Shown here one piece after another: positions 41,510-50,770 of a DNA stretch of 64,000 nucleotides. Location: assembly GCF_020103695.1 (NCBI RefSeq), contig NZ_JAHXBF010000006.1, positions 186,001 through 250,000 of the forward strand. The letters run 5' to 3'. Position 1 is the stretch's first letter. Every line of letters starts with the position of its first letter. This DNA comes from Hyalangium versicolor. GTDB lineage: Bacteria; Myxococcota; Myxococcia; Myxococcales; Myxococcaceae. The position numbers and the translations under genes were made by a program. The notes under the pieces are model-generated. The model was not told the DNA's origin, did not search any database, and worked only from the letters and a program-made list of their open reading frames with translations.

Positions 41510-42535
41510 GTGCTCCCCGATCCTCCCAAGCCGCCCCTTCCTCCGGCCCCCCTCCAAGACCGCCTGCAACGGTTGGAGCAGGCGCTGGCCGAGGGCCAGG
41601 AGCGTCAGGCGCAGGCACTGGAGGCCTGGGTCCGGGAGATGGGCCGCCTGCCTACCCACAAGGAACGCCGGCAATGGGAGAAGCGCTGGAGGAGGCAGGC
41701 GAAGCACGATGCCCATCGCGCGGAGAGGGAGAGCCGCAAGGAGCAGAAGAGGGCTCAAGAGGAGGCTTCGCGCAACCCTCTGCTGGGTGTCATGTTCGCG
41801 ATCGGCGCGCTGGTGACGTTGGCCATGGCCCTGCGGCTGCCCAACATGTGGTGGCTCATCTTCATCGCTGTCTTCGTGTTCGGGCAGAAGGCCGCGCGCC
41901 ATCTCATGCCAGGGCGCTCCGTGCCCCAGCAGTCACTGGGAGAGGGTGAAGCGGCGTCGCTCCCGGAATCTCAGCAGGCTCCCATCGAGGCGGATCCCCG
42001 GATGGCCCGGGTGGATGCGCTCTGCGACAAGCTGCTGGCGGAGCTACGGGGAGGCCCTACGGTGTTGCGCGAGGTGGTCCACTCGCCCGAGCAGACGGTG
42101 CAGGCGCTGCGCAAGAGCTGCCACGAGTTGGCTCTCCGCGAGCGCAAACTGCGCGCCCTGACCTCCCCCGAGGACGAGCGTCGGCTGGCGGACGAGCACG
42201 CGTCCTTGTCCGCACGCGTGGAGGCGGAGAAGGACGCGGTGGTGAAGGAGCGGCTCGCCTCGGCGCTGCGGGTGCTGGACGAGCAGCGGCGCCAGCGCGC
42301 GGAGCTGGCCACCTCAGCCTCGCGGCTGGAGGCCGAGCACATGCGGCTCTACTACACGCTGGAGAACCTCTACACGCAGGTGCTGCGGGTGCGCACGGCG
42401 GACTCGGCCTCGGAGGACGTGGCGGGAGCCGGCCTGCGCCAGAGCGTGGAGCAGCTCGGCGCGGAGATGGACGCCGTGACGGAGGCGCTGGAAGACGTCC
42501 ACCGCGCCCCCGACACACGGGTGCCTACTCGTTAG
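41510..42535 (+). CDS. Coiled-coil membrane protein of unknown function
   Basis: 341 residues from a GTG at 41510. A Pro-rich start and a charged helix rich in Arg/Glu/Gln (about 15-90) precede a short hydrophobic region with one or two membrane helices (LLGVMFAIGALVTLAMAL and WWLIFIAVFVFG, about 92-128). The C-terminal 190 residues are helical with heptad-like spacing (ELALRERKLRAL, RLEAEHMRLYYTLENLYTQVL) and end in a conserved-looking segment about LRQSVEQLGAEMDAVTEAL. This is reminiscent of 5-helix sensor or scaffold proteins, but I recognise no family. Its stop overlaps by 11 bases the stop of the convergent aldehyde dehydrogenase gene. Confidence 0.7.
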   Translation: MLPDPPKPPLPPAPLQDRLQRLEQALAEGQERQAQALEAWVREMGRLPTHKERRQWEKRWRRQAKHDAHRAERESRKEQKRAQEEASRNPLLGVMFAIGALVTLAMALRLPNMWWLIFIAVFVFGQKAARHLMPGRSVPQQSLGEGEAASLPESQQAPIEADPRMARVDALCDKLLAELRGGPTVLREVVHSPEQTVQALRKSCHELALRERKLRALTSPEDERRLADEHASLSARVEAEKDAVVKERLASALRVLDEQRRQRAELATSASRLEAEHMRLYYTLENLYTQVLRVRTADSASEDVAGAGLRQSVEQLGAEMDAVTEALEDVHRAPDTRVPTR

Positions 42536-43931
42536 CCGACGCCTGGGTGGGCGCAGCCACGGTGCCGGCGCTGATGCGCACCGTCTTCGCGTTGAGGAAC
42601 TCGCGCAGTCCGTGCAGCGCCAACTCGCGCCCGTGTCCCGAGGCCTTCACCCCGCCGAACGGCAGCCGCGGATCCGAGGCGACCATCTGGTTGACGAACA
42701 CCATGCCCGTCTCGATGCCATCGATGAAGCGGCGCGTCTCCGCCTCGTCGTGGGTCCAGACGCTCGCGCCCAGGCCGAAGGGCGTGTCATTGGCCAGCGC
42801 GATGGCGTGGTCGATGTCTCGCGCCCGGTAGAGCACGGCCACCGGGCCGAACAGCTCCTCGGTGGCGGCGGGCGAACCCGGCGCGGGTTCCGAGAGCACC
42901 GTGGGCGGGTAGTAGTTCCCCGCGCCCGTGGGCAGCTTGCCGCCCACCAGCAGCTTCGTCCCCGCCGAGACGCTCTTCTCCACCTGCGCATGCAGCCCCT
43001 GGCGGATGCCCTCGGTGGCCAGTGGGCCCACCTCCGTTTTGGCCTCCATGGGGTCGCCCACCACCGCCTTGCGCATGCGCTCCACGAAGCGGCGCTCGAA
43101 CTCCGGGTAGATGGACTCGTGCACGATGAATCGCTTGGCCGCGATGCAGGATTGGCCGTTGTTGATGAGCCGCGCCTTCACCGCCGTCTCCACCGCCAGC
43201 TCCAGCTTCGCGCTGGGCATGACGATGAACGGATCGCTCCCGCCCAGCTCGAGCACCACCTTCTTCAGGGCTCGCCCGGCCTGGTTGCCCACCGCCCGCC
43301 CCGCGCCCTCGCTGCCCGTGAGGGTGACGGCCTTCACGCGCGAGTCATCAATGACGCGGGCAATATCCCCCGTCTCGATGAGCAGCGTCTGGAAGGCGCC
43401 CTTGGGGAAGCCCGCGCGCAGGAACAATTCCTCCAGCGCCAGTGCGCACTGCGGCACGTTGTGCGCGTGCTTGAGCAGCCCCACGTTGCCCGCCATCAGC
43501 GCCGGAGCCGCGAAGCGGATGACCTGCCAGAACGGGAAGTTCCACGGCATGATGGCCAGCACTGGCCCCAGCGGCAGGTAGCGCACGTAGCTGCGGTCCC
43601 CGCCCACGTCGATGGGCTCGTCGCGCAGGTAGGCCTCGCCGTGCTCGACGTAGTAGCGGCAGGCCGTGGCGCACTTCTGGGACTCGGCCTTGGCGGCCTC
43701 GAAGGGCTTGCCCATCTCCTGCGTCATGATGCGGCCGAAGTGCTCGGCCTCCTTGTCCAGCAGCTCGCCGGCTCGGGCCAGCCAGCGCTTCCGGTCCGCC
43801 AGGGACGTCTGGCGGTAGGAGCGGAACGTCTCGTCGGCCAGCCTCAGCCGCGCTTCGACTTCCTCCGGAGTGTGAGCGGTGAAGGTGCGGATCGTCTTGC
43901 CCGTCGTCGGATCGATGGTCGCGATGGCCAC
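42525..43931 (-). CDS. Aldehyde dehydrogenase, succinate-semialdehyde dehydrogenase-like
   Basis: 468 residues from a GTG at 43931, chosen because GGGAGGAA stands a few bases upstream and the product then begins with the family-typical VAIATIDPTTGK; the frame stays open to 44060 but that extension is not ALDH-like. Catalytic residues are visible: Cys in NNGQSCIAAKR, Glu in VVLELGGSDP, and the NAD(P)-binding Asn in MPWNFPFWQV. The sequence best fits the SSADH (GabD/Sad) group, oxidising succinate semialdehyde to succinate, though substrate cannot be fixed by eye. It is divergent from the PAP2 gene and convergent with the coiled-coil gene. Confidence 0.9.
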   Translation of the reverse strand: MAIATIDPTTGKTIRTFTAHTPEEVEARLRLADETFRSYRQTSLADRKRWLARAGELLDKEAEHFGRIMTQEMGKPFEAAKAESQKCATACRYYVEHGEAYLRDEPIDVGGDRSYVRYLPLGPVLAIMPWNFPFWQVIRFAAPALMAGNVGLLKHAHNVPQCALALEELFLRAGFPKGAFQTLLIETGDIARVIDDSRVKAVTLTGSEGAGRAVGNQAGRALKKVVLELGGSDPFIVMPSAKLELAVETAVKARLINNGQSCIAAKRFIVHESIYPEFERRFVERMRKAVVGDPMEAKTEVGPLATEGIRQGLHAQVEKSVSAGTKLLVGGKLPTGAGNYYPPTVLSEPAPGSPAATEELFGPVAVLYRARDIDHAIALANDTPFGLGASVWTHDEAETRRFIDGIETGMVFVNQMVASDPRLPFGGVKASGHGRELALHGLREFLNAKTVRISAGTVAAPTQASANE

Positions 43932-44059
43932 GTGCGTTCCTCCCAGAGCGCAGTGATAGCAGCCTGGACGCGGAGAACAACGGGGCAGGAGGGAGGGGAG
44001 CCGAGGGTCCAGGCGTTCTGTGCACTTCCAGGCGGCCGTGAGGTTCTCGCTCTGCGACA

Positions 44060-44839
44060 ATGCTGGGAATGCGTAAGGTGGAGGGGATGCGGTATCGCTT
44101 CCGCGAGTGGAGAACCACGCTGAAGAGCGCGGATGGAATCCGGCTGCTGGGGACGCTGCTGGTGCTCGTCGGCTGCTGTCTGGGCTTCGTCGCCCTCGCG
44201 GACGAAATCCTCGAGAAGGAGACCCAGGGCTTCGACGAGGCCGTGGTGCTCGCGCTGCGCCGGGCGGATGACCCGTCGACTCCCATTGGCCCCGTCTGGC
44301 TGCGAGGCGCGGCCCGGGATGTGACGTCGTTGGGAGGCGTGACGGTGCTCACGCTCGTCACGCTGGCGGTGTGCGGCTTCCTGGCGCTGGTGCGGCACTT
44401 CCGCTCGTTGCTGCTGGTGCTCGGCTCCACGGTAGGCGGAGCGGTGCTGAACTCCCTGCTCAAGGCCTTCTTCGCCCGGCCACGGCCCACGGTGGTGCCG
44501 CACCTGACCGAGGCTTCCGCGCCGAGCTTCCCCAGCGGTCACGCGATGCTCTCGGCCATCGTGTACCTCACGCTGGGCGCGTTGTTGGCACAGCTCACCG
44601 AGAACCGGTGGCTCAAGGTGTACGTGTTGAGCGTGTCGCTGGCGCTGACCTTCTTGGTGGGGCTGACGCGGGTCTTCCTGGGGGTGCACTACCTCACGGA
44701 CATCCTGGGTGGATGGATGGCCGGCCTGGCCTGGGCGCTCTTCACTTCGCTGCTGGCTCGGGCGGCGAAGCGGCGCAGCCCGGGGCTCCGAGAAGAGGTG
44801 CGCACCGGCGCGGAGGTGCCCGACTCCACGAACCCGTGA
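44060..44839 (+). CDS. PAP2-family membrane phosphatase
   Basis: 259 residues (ATG 44060; in-frame ATGs at 44069 and 44087 are alternatives). Six or so membrane helices and the three phosphatase motifs are present: KAFFARPRP, PSFPSGHAM and RVFLGVHYLTDILGG. It should dephosphorylate a lipid phosphate such as phosphatidate, phosphatidylglycerophosphate or undecaprenyl pyrophosphate at the outer face of the membrane. It is followed on the same strand by the deacetylase-family gene (start about 110 bases later); no functional link is apparent. Confidence 0.9.
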   Translation: MLGMRKVEGMRYRFREWRTTLKSADGIRLLGTLLVLVGCCLGFVALADEILEKETQGFDEAVVLALRRADDPSTPIGPVWLRGAARDVTSLGGVTVLTLVTLAVCGFLALVRHFRSLLLVLGSTVGGAVLNSLLKAFFARPRPTVVPHLTEASAPSFPSGHAMLSAIVYLTLGALLAQLTENRWLKVYVLSVSLALTFLVGLTRVFLGVHYLTDILGGWMAGLAWALFTSLLARAAKRRSPGLREEVRTGAEVPDSTNP

Positions 44840-44948
44840 GGGTCTGCAAGAGGGCCAAAAGGGAAGCTCTGGCGCTGTCCTCGTGTGTGGACCCAGCAAA
44901 GCGAGCAGTGGCATGCTCTGCGCGTTCCGGGTCTGGGGGGCCCTCTGG

Positions 44949-46715
44949 ATGCGCGCTTCTATGGAGGTGAGCCCGCGGATGCGAGGTTGGGTGGAGGGGT
45001 GGATCGCGCGGCTGAGCCCGGCTCGGGCTCGGGTCCCCGTCTTCTATGACGAGTCCTACCGCCTGCCTTTCGCGGGGCTCGAGCTCTCCACCGGCATCGA
45101 GCCTCGCCGCGTGGACTTCACCACCTGGTACCTGTTGGAGATGCGGGTGCTGCACCGGACCGAGGTGCACCGCCCGCAGCCCGCCTCGTACGCCCAGCTC
45201 TCGCGCGTTCATGACGTGGCCTACCTGGAGTCCCTCGGCCGGCCGGAGACACTTGCGCGCATCTTCGCAGTGGATCCCTCGGATGTGCCCGTGGACACGG
45301 TGCTGGACACGCTCCGCCGCGTCTGTGGCGGCACCGTGGAGGCGACTCGGATGGCGCTCGCACGCGGGCGCCCGGTGGCCAACATGGCCGGTGGCTTCCA
45401 CCATGCGGCCCCAGACCATGGCGGAGGCTTCTGCGCCGTCAATGACATCGCCGTGGCCCTGACCACCGTTCGCTCCGAGGGCTTCGACGGGAGGGCGGTG
45501 GTGGTGGATCTGGACGCCCACCCTCCGGATGGCACAGCCGCGTGTCTCGCGAGCGATCCGAAGGTGTGGATCGGTTCCATCTCCGCGAGCAACTGGGGAG
45601 GCCTGTCCGGTGTGGACGAGGTGCTGATGCCGGAAGGGACCGGTGACGCGGAGTACCTCGCCAGCCTCGAGGCGCTGCTGGACCGCATGCCTCGCGCGCA
45701 GCTGGCCTTCGTCATCGCGGGCGCGGACGTGCTGGGCGGAGACCGCTTCGGCCGCCTGGGCCTCTCATTGGAAGGGGCACGTCAGCGGGATCGACTCGTG
45801 GCGCGGGCGCTCCGAGGAGTCCCGTCCGTGTGGTTGCCTGGAGGCGGCTATCACGCGGACTCCTGGAAGGTGTTTGCTGGCTCGGTGCTGGTGCTGGGCG
45901 GGCGCGGGCACCAGTCCATCCACGAGCGGTTCGATCCCCTGAGCGCCCGTTTCCAGCACATCTCGCGCTTGCTCTCGCGAGAGTCGTCCACGGACTGGGA
46001 GCCCATTACTCTGGAGGAGCTCGAAGGCTCCTTGGGACACACGGTTCCGCACGAGCCACGGGTGCTGGGCTACTACACGGCGCAGTCCCTCGAGTACGCG
46101 CTCTTTCGCTATGGCCTGCTGCCGCACCTGGAGCGGCTGGGCTACGGCCAGCTTCGGGTGGAGGTGAGCACCACGGGCACGGGCGATCGCATCCAACTGC
46201 TGGGACGCGCGAACGGACGCGAGCACGTGCTGGTGGATTGTGTCCTGGCGCGGCAAAGCCTCGCCCAGGAGGACTACCTCTTCGTCAACTGGCTCACCTT
46301 GCGTCACCCGCACGCGCGCTTCAGCGCCGTGCGGCCCCAACTCCCGGGCCAGGAAGTGCCAGGATTGGGATTGTCTCGAGAAGCGGGGGAAATGCTCATG
46401 CTGATGGGGGAGCGGCTGAAGCTGTCAGGGGTGGCCTTCCGGCCCATGTGGTACCATCTGGCTGTCGTGGCTCGAGCCCGATTCCGGTTCGTGGACCCCA
46501 TCCGCCAGGGCCGCTTCGAGGCCTTGATGAGGGACCTGGCGCACGTGCCGCTGCTGGAGGCCACGCGCCTGGTGGCCGAGGGGCATGTGCGGCTCAACGG
46601 CGAGCGCTACTCCTGGGAGTGCCACGACATGGTGTCTCGCCGGGCCCCCATGATGGACGACGCGCGGTTCATCTCCCTGGAGCGCGAGCGCTGCCACTTC
46701 ACCGTGGATGGGTGA
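44949..46715 (+). CDS. Histone-deacetylase-family amidohydrolase with long unrecognised C-terminal region
   Basis: About 588 residues if started at ATG 44949, which has GGGGGG upstream; ATGs at 44913, 44961 and 44979 are alternatives, and earlier sequence overlaps the PAP2 gene. The first 330 residues follow the arginase/deacetylase fold: GGFHHAAPDHGGGFC with the His pair, VVVDLDAHPPDGT with Asp and His zinc ligands, a later Asp in VIAGADVLGGDRFG, and the GGGYHAD Tyr segment. These suggest an active Zn hydrolase, for example acetylpolyamine or protein lysine deacetylation. The remaining 250 residues (LGYYTAQSLEYALFRYGLL, LFVNWLTLRHPHARF) match nothing I recognise and are unusual for this family. 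Confidence 0.85.
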   Translation: MRASMEVSPRMRGWVEGWIARLSPARARVPVFYDESYRLPFAGLELSTGIEPRRVDFTTWYLLEMRVLHRTEVHRPQPASYAQLSRVHDVAYLESLGRPETLARIFAVDPSDVPVDTVLDTLRRVCGGTVEATRMALARGRPVANMAGGFHHAAPDHGGGFCAVNDIAVALTTVRSEGFDGRAVVVDLDAHPPDGTAACLASDPKVWIGSISASNWGGLSGVDEVLMPEGTGDAEYLASLEALLDRMPRAQLAFVIAGADVLGGDRFGRLGLSLEGARQRDRLVARALRGVPSVWLPGGGYHADSWKVFAGSVLVLGGRGHQSIHERFDPLSARFQHISRLLSRESSTDWEPITLEELEGSLGHTVPHEPRVLGYYTAQSLEYALFRYGLLPHLERLGYGQLRVEVSTTGTGDRIQLLGRANGREHVLVDCVLARQSLAQEDYLFVNWLTLRHPHARFSAVRPQLPGQEVPGLGLSREAGEMLMLMGERLKLSGVAFRPMWYHLAVVARARFRFVDPIRQGRFEALMRDLAHVPLLEATRLVAEGHVRLNGERYSWECHDMVSRRAPMMDDARFISLERERCHFTVDG

Positions 46716-46721
46716 TGGGGT

Positions 46722-47147
46722 TCAGTGCGTGATCGCGAGGATGCGCCACGTCTTCGTGTCGATGATGTAGTTGGCGCCGAAATCGAGAATGGGGCCCATG
46801 CCCATCTCGCACGGCCCGGGGCGCGGCCAGATCTGCACGAAGACCACACCGTCGGCCCCGGGGGCCGCACTCATGTCGTAGGACTCGCGCTTGTAGAGGC
46901 ACTCCTCACGGGGTGTGGCGTCCTTGGGGGGAGTGAGATCCCAGGGGCGGAAGTCCTCCATGGCGAGCTGCATGGCGACGAACAGGGGACCTGTGACGCT
47001 CACGCTCCCTTCGAGATTGCGCGGCTCCGGTGGGAAGGTGATGCCCGTGGCCTCTTGCGGCGGCGCATAGACAGGACGTGGCGGGCGCCGGAAGAGCGCG
47101 CAGGCGGGGAGCAGGGCGCAGAGCGCCAACAGCAGGGGACGCTTCAT
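46722..47147 (-). CDS. Small lipoprotein of unknown function
   Basis: 141 residues from ATG 47147, with GAGGAA about eight bases upstream; a longer start at 47213 would overlap the gene ahead. The signal has a lipobox LLPAC (Cys 16), so a lipid-anchored envelope protein is expected. The body contains GPLFVAMQLAMEDFRPWDL and, near the end, LDFGANYIIDTKTWRILAI. It is encoded 52 bases downstream of the JAB-like lipoprotein on the same strand, so the two probably act together. No family recognised. Stop is 6 bases from the convergent deacetylase gene stop. Confidence 0.7.
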   Translation of the reverse strand: MKRPLLLALCALLPACALFRRPPRPVYAPPQEATGITFPPEPRNLEGSVSVTGPLFVAMQLAMEDFRPWDLTPPKDATPREECLYKRESYDMSAAPGADGVVFVQIWPRPGPCEMGMGPILDFGANYIIDTKTWRILAITH

Positions 47148-47199
47148 GAAGTTCCTCAGGAGCGGCGCGGGCTGGAGCCGCTGGCCGCTGGGGCGCGGT

Positions 47200-47835
47200 T
47201 CAATCGTTGACAAGGGTGACCCGTCCGCTGGCTTTGTTTTCGGGCTGGATGAGGCCGATGAGCTTCCAGCTGTTGCCGCGGCGCTCGTACAGCTCGCCCG
47301 GGCGGTCCTCCTTCAGATAGGGGACCAACTTCTGGATGTGGCAGGCCTTGTCGAACTGGATGCGAATCGAGAACACCTGGGTCGCGGCGAGAAGGTCCGC
47401 CTTGCTCTCGACCATGGAAGAGGGAGACCAGGGGTGACCGTGGTAGTCGGCCAGGGGCGCTGGCTGGCCTCGAGCATCCACCACCTGCCGTGGCACGTAG
47501 CAGTTCTTCTCTCGGGGAACGCGTCCTATCTGCGGGTCTCCGAGGGGAGAAGGGTGGCTGGCGTAGTAGGTGCCGTCGCCCAGCGAGTAGATGAGGCCGC
47601 AGTACTCCCGGCCATGGTCGCCGAACCGCGCGCCCGGCAGCTCCATGACGGCGGGGCACAACTGATCAATCACCTCATCTGGATCCTTCGAGGGGTGGAT
47701 GGCCTCCCACGGTCCCGTGACCCAGACCTGCCCGTCTTTGAGGCCATAGGTGGCGCTCTCGGTCGCCAGCCCGGAGCCGCTGGCGCACCCCGCCAGCCCC
47801 CACCACAGCAGCATCAGCCCGGGGGGAAGCCGCAT
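47200..47835 (-). CDS. Lipoprotein with JAB/MPN-like metalloprotease motif set
   Basis: 211 residues from ATG 47835 (AGGAG about nine bases upstream); upstream in-frame codons are not preferred. Lipobox LAGC gives a lipid-anchored Cys. The body has FGDHGREYCGLIYSLGDG, with a Glu placed like the catalytic Glu of JAB domains (E-x-C-G-L-I), and later ADYHGHPWSPSSMVESKAD, an H-x-H-P followed by S-x-x-D. In JAMM enzymes S-x-x-D is eight residues after the second His; here it is ten, so there is a two-residue insertion or a different fold. If real, this would be an envelope-located metal-dependent isopeptidase or peptidase. Paired with a second small lipoprotein downstream. Moderately confident in the gene, less in the activity. 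Confidence 0.6.
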   Translation of the reverse strand: MRLPPGLMLLWWGLAGCASGSGLATESATYGLKDGQVWVTGPWEAIHPSKDPDEVIDQLCPAVMELPGARFGDHGREYCGLIYSLGDGTYYASHPSPLGDPQIGRVPREKNCYVPRQVVDARGQPAPLADYHGHPWSPSSMVESKADLLAATQVFSIRIQFDKACHIQKLVPYLKEDRPGELYERRGNSWKLIGLIQPENKASGRVTLVND

Positions 47836-48231
47836 GCGCCAACTCCTGGAAGAATAGGAAATCAAGTCATTGGCCAGTTTACGCTGAAATCTGTAATTCG
47901 TGCAATGCACGACCACGTATCAGGTAGGGGGGATTCCTCACTCATCAGGTCAGGGACATGAAGCGTCGAGTCTGGACCACCCTACCTCATGGGTTGGGCG
48001 AGTGCCCAGGCATCCTCGGAGAGAGGGGCTCCGGTGACCCGGAAATGTGTGCACTACCAGTGATCTCCAGGCCCTGGTGAACTGGTCGCGCCGCCCGTAC
48101 ATCACAGGATGGTGCGTGCTGAGACGGAGTGGAGTAGGGGCCGGCGGCGGAAAGGGCGGAGCGTCACCAACCTCGAGTGGTGGCCGGGCTCGCACCGGTC
48201 CGGTCTCATGCAATGAGAGGGAGGAGTCGTT
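47836..48231. promoter_or_regulatory. Divergent intergenic region with a 15-bp palindrome
   Basis: The 396 bases between the JAB-like lipoprotein gene and the hybrid kinase hold no supportable gene. TCGTGCAATGCACGA at 47898-47912 has perfect seven-base arms about one central base and lies about 65 bases upstream of the lipoprotein start, a good place for an operator. The hybrid kinase has a strong GGGAGGAG ribosome binding site at the right end of the region. Confidence 0.5.
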
Positions 48232-50763
48232 TTGGCGGATGAGCGGGGTCCAGGATCGAAGTCTTCCGGGCGCCCGGAGCAGCCACCGGAGCCTCGCTCG
48301 GGTGAGCCGCGCGGAGCTTCGGGCCCTGCCACTCCGCTGACGGCGGAACTCGAAGCGGACGCGTTGCGCTACCGCTTGCTGGTGCGGCACCTGGGCGCGG
48401 TGGCCTTCCAGCTCGATGGGTACGGCCGCTTCACGCTGCTCGGCGCTTCCTGGCGGCAGCTCACCGGAATGCAGCCCTCCTCCACGCTCGGCACCTCGCT
48501 CGTCATGGCCCTGCACCCCATGGATCGCGAGCGCATCGAGAAGCAGGTGCGCGCCATGGTGACGCGCGAGGCGGACAGCTTCATGGAGGAGGTGCGCGTG
48601 CTGACTCGCACGGGCACCTGCTGGGTGGAGTTGTTCGCGGAGGCGTCACCGGCCGCGCCCGGAGAGGTGGTGGGCTTGCTGACGGACATCTCCGCGCGAC
48701 GGGCGACCCAGCAGGCGGTCTCCACCCGGGAGCGCTGCCTGTCCGCCGTGGTGGAGGTGCAGCGCCGGCTGCTGGCGCACGAGTCCGAGGGGGACCTCTA
48801 CCCCAGCGTCCTCGAGCCGCTGGGCCGCGCCGTGGGGGCCAACCGGGCCTACATCCTGGAGGCGCACCAGGACGAGCTGGAGCGGCTGCGTGTCTCATAC
48901 AAGGCCGAGTGGTGCGCGCCCAACATCCCCGGGCAGCTCGGCCTGCCGGAGCTGAAGGACTTTCCCCTGGAGGAGGTGCTGCGGCTGGACCATGTGCTGC
49001 TGCTCCGGGCGGGCCAGCCCCTGCAGTTCCTCGCCTCTGACTGTCCGCCCCGGCTCCAGGCGAACCTGGCGGCCCGGCGTGTGCGTGCCGTGATGCTGTT
49101 GCCGCTGAGGATGCATGGGGATCTCATCGGCTTCCTGGGCTTCGACAACTGCGTGGACGCGCGGCCGTGGGAGGAGGGGACGGTGAGCCTGCTGGCGGGG
49201 GCGGCGGCCGCGCTGTCGCTCGCGTTGGAGCAGCGCACCTCGGACGCGCTGCGGGCGCGCACCGAGGCCACCCTGCGCAGCACCGAGGCCGGCCTGCACC
49301 TGCTCATCGACGGCTTCCCGGAGCCGGTGCTCGTGCACGCGGAGAACCGCGTCCTCTACGTCAACCCGGCCACGGTGAGCTACCTGGGGCACGACACGCC
49401 GGACACGCTGCTGCGGCGCCCGGTGCTGATGCTGGTGAAGGTGGAGGACCACCCGGCCATCCTTCGCCACATCGCCGAGGCGATTCAGGGCGTGTCCGCC
49501 CGTGCGCACGAGGTGAAGCTGCTGCGCCGGGATGGCCAGGAGCTGGTGGCGGACCTCGTTACCCTGCGCGTCACCTTCGACGGGCGGCCCGCGCTCGTCA
49601 CCCTGGCGCGCGACTTCACCGAGCGCAAGCAGATGCAGGCGCGGCTCATGTTCAGCGATCGCATGGCTTCCATGGGGACGCTGGCCGCGGGCATCGCGCA
49701 CGAGCTGAACAACCCGCTCTCGTACGTCATCGCCAACCTGGACTTCGTCCACGGCGACATGGCACCCGGGCCCACCAACGCCGAGCGTGTGGATGAGTGG
49801 CGCAATGTGCTGGGCGACGCGCGCGAGGGCGCCGAGCGGGTGCGGCAGATCGTCCGCCAGCTCAAGTCCTTCTCGCGCGTGGACGAGGAGCGGCAGGAGT
49901 CGGTGGATCTGCACCGGGTGCTGGACTCGGTGGCGCAGATGGCGGCCAGCGAGGTGCGTCACCGGGCGAAGCTGGTGAAGGACTACGGCGCGCTGCCGCC
50001 CATCGTTGGCAACGACGGCAAGCTCTTCCAGGTCTTCCTCAACCTCGTCATCAACGCCGCGCACGCCATCCCCGAGGGGAAGGTGGACACCAGCGAGATC
50101 CGCCTCATCACCCGCACGGACGAGAAGGGGAACGCCGTGGTGGAGGTGCGCGACACGGGCAGCGGCATCCGCCCCGAGAACATGGCCCGCATCTTCGAGC
50201 CCTTCTTCACCACCAAGCCGCAGGGCGTGGGCACGGGGCTGGGGCTGGCCATCTGCCATTCGCTGGTGCGCGCGCATGGCGGGGACATCACCGTGGAGTC
50301 CACGGTGGGTAAGGGGACGACGTTCCGCGTGACGCTGCCGCCCGCGGCGGGCGCTGTCTCCTCGGTATCCGCCCCGGCCCCGGTGCCGACGGCCGCACCC
50401 ACGCGCGTGCTCATCATCGATGACGAGCCGTCCGTGGCCGCCGCGCTGGGCCGGATGCTGGAGGGGCACTCGGTGGAGATAGCCAACGGTGGCGTCATGG
50501 GCATGGAGCGGCTGCTGCGCAGCTCCTACGACATCGTCTTCTGCGATCTGCTGATGCCGGTCCGTTCGGGCATGGATGTCTACGAGGAAGTGACCACCCG
50601 CAATCCCGCCCTGGCCCGCCGGTTCATCTTCATGACGGGCGGTGGTTTCACGCCTCGCGCTCGAGAGTTCCTCGCCAGCGGACAGCATCGGGTGCTGGAC
50701 AAGCCCTTCGGCAAGAAAGACGTGCAGCGGATGATGATCGAGGTGCTCTCGCGCGGCAGCTAG
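48232..50763 (+). CDS. Hybrid sensor histidine kinase (PAS-GAF-PAS-HisKA-HATPase-REC)
   Basis: 843 residues from a TTG at 48232, supported by GGGAGGAG a few bases upstream. There is no membrane segment, so it is cytoplasmic. Order: Pro/Ser-rich head (1-35), PAS (about 45-165), GAF-like (about 185-340; GAVGANRAYILEA and VMLLPLRMHGDLIGFLGFD), PAS (about 355-465), HisKA with AGIAHELNNPLSYV, ATPase with NLVINAAHAI, RDTGSGI and TGLGLAI, then a receiver (about 725-843) with IIDDEP and the phosphate-accepting Asp in VFCDLLMPV and the Lys in LDKPFGK. The His and Asp of a complete intramolecular relay are present. Downstream genes are convergent. Output partner unknown. Confidence 0.93.
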   Translation: MADERGPGSKSSGRPEQPPEPRSGEPRGASGPATPLTAELEADALRYRLLVRHLGAVAFQLDGYGRFTLLGASWRQLTGMQPSSTLGTSLVMALHPMDRERIEKQVRAMVTREADSFMEEVRVLTRTGTCWVELFAEASPAAPGEVVGLLTDISARRATQQAVSTRERCLSAVVEVQRRLLAHESEGDLYPSVLEPLGRAVGANRAYILEAHQDELERLRVSYKAEWCAPNIPGQLGLPELKDFPLEEVLRLDHVLLLRAGQPLQFLASDCPPRLQANLAARRVRAVMLLPLRMHGDLIGFLGFDNCVDARPWEEGTVSLLAGAAAALSLALEQRTSDALRARTEATLRSTEAGLHLLIDGFPEPVLVHAENRVLYVNPATVSYLGHDTPDTLLRRPVLMLVKVEDHPAILRHIAEAIQGVSARAHEVKLLRRDGQELVADLVTLRVTFDGRPALVTLARDFTERKQMQARLMFSDRMASMGTLAAGIAHELNNPLSYVIANLDFVHGDMAPGPTNAERVDEWRNVLGDAREGAERVRQIVRQLKSFSRVDEERQESVDLHRVLDSVAQMAASEVRHRAKLVKDYGALPPIVGNDGKLFQVFLNLVINAAHAIPEGKVDTSEIRLITRTDEKGNAVVEVRDTGSGIRPENMARIFEPFFTTKPQGVGTGLGLAICHSLVRAHGGDITVESTVGKGTTFRVTLPPAAGAVSSVSAPAPVPTAAPTRVLIIDDEPSVAAALGRMLEGHSVEIANGGVMGMERLLRSSYDIVFCDLLMPVRSGMDVYEEVTTRNPALARRFIFMTGGGFTPRAREFLASGQHRVLDKPFGKKDVQRMMIEVLSRGS

Positions 50764-50770
50764 CCGCGGC

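Noticed and set aside
43932..44060. N-terminal extension of the aldehyde dehydrogenase
   Set aside because: Not ALDH-like, and a strong ribosome binding site stands directly before the GTG at 43931.
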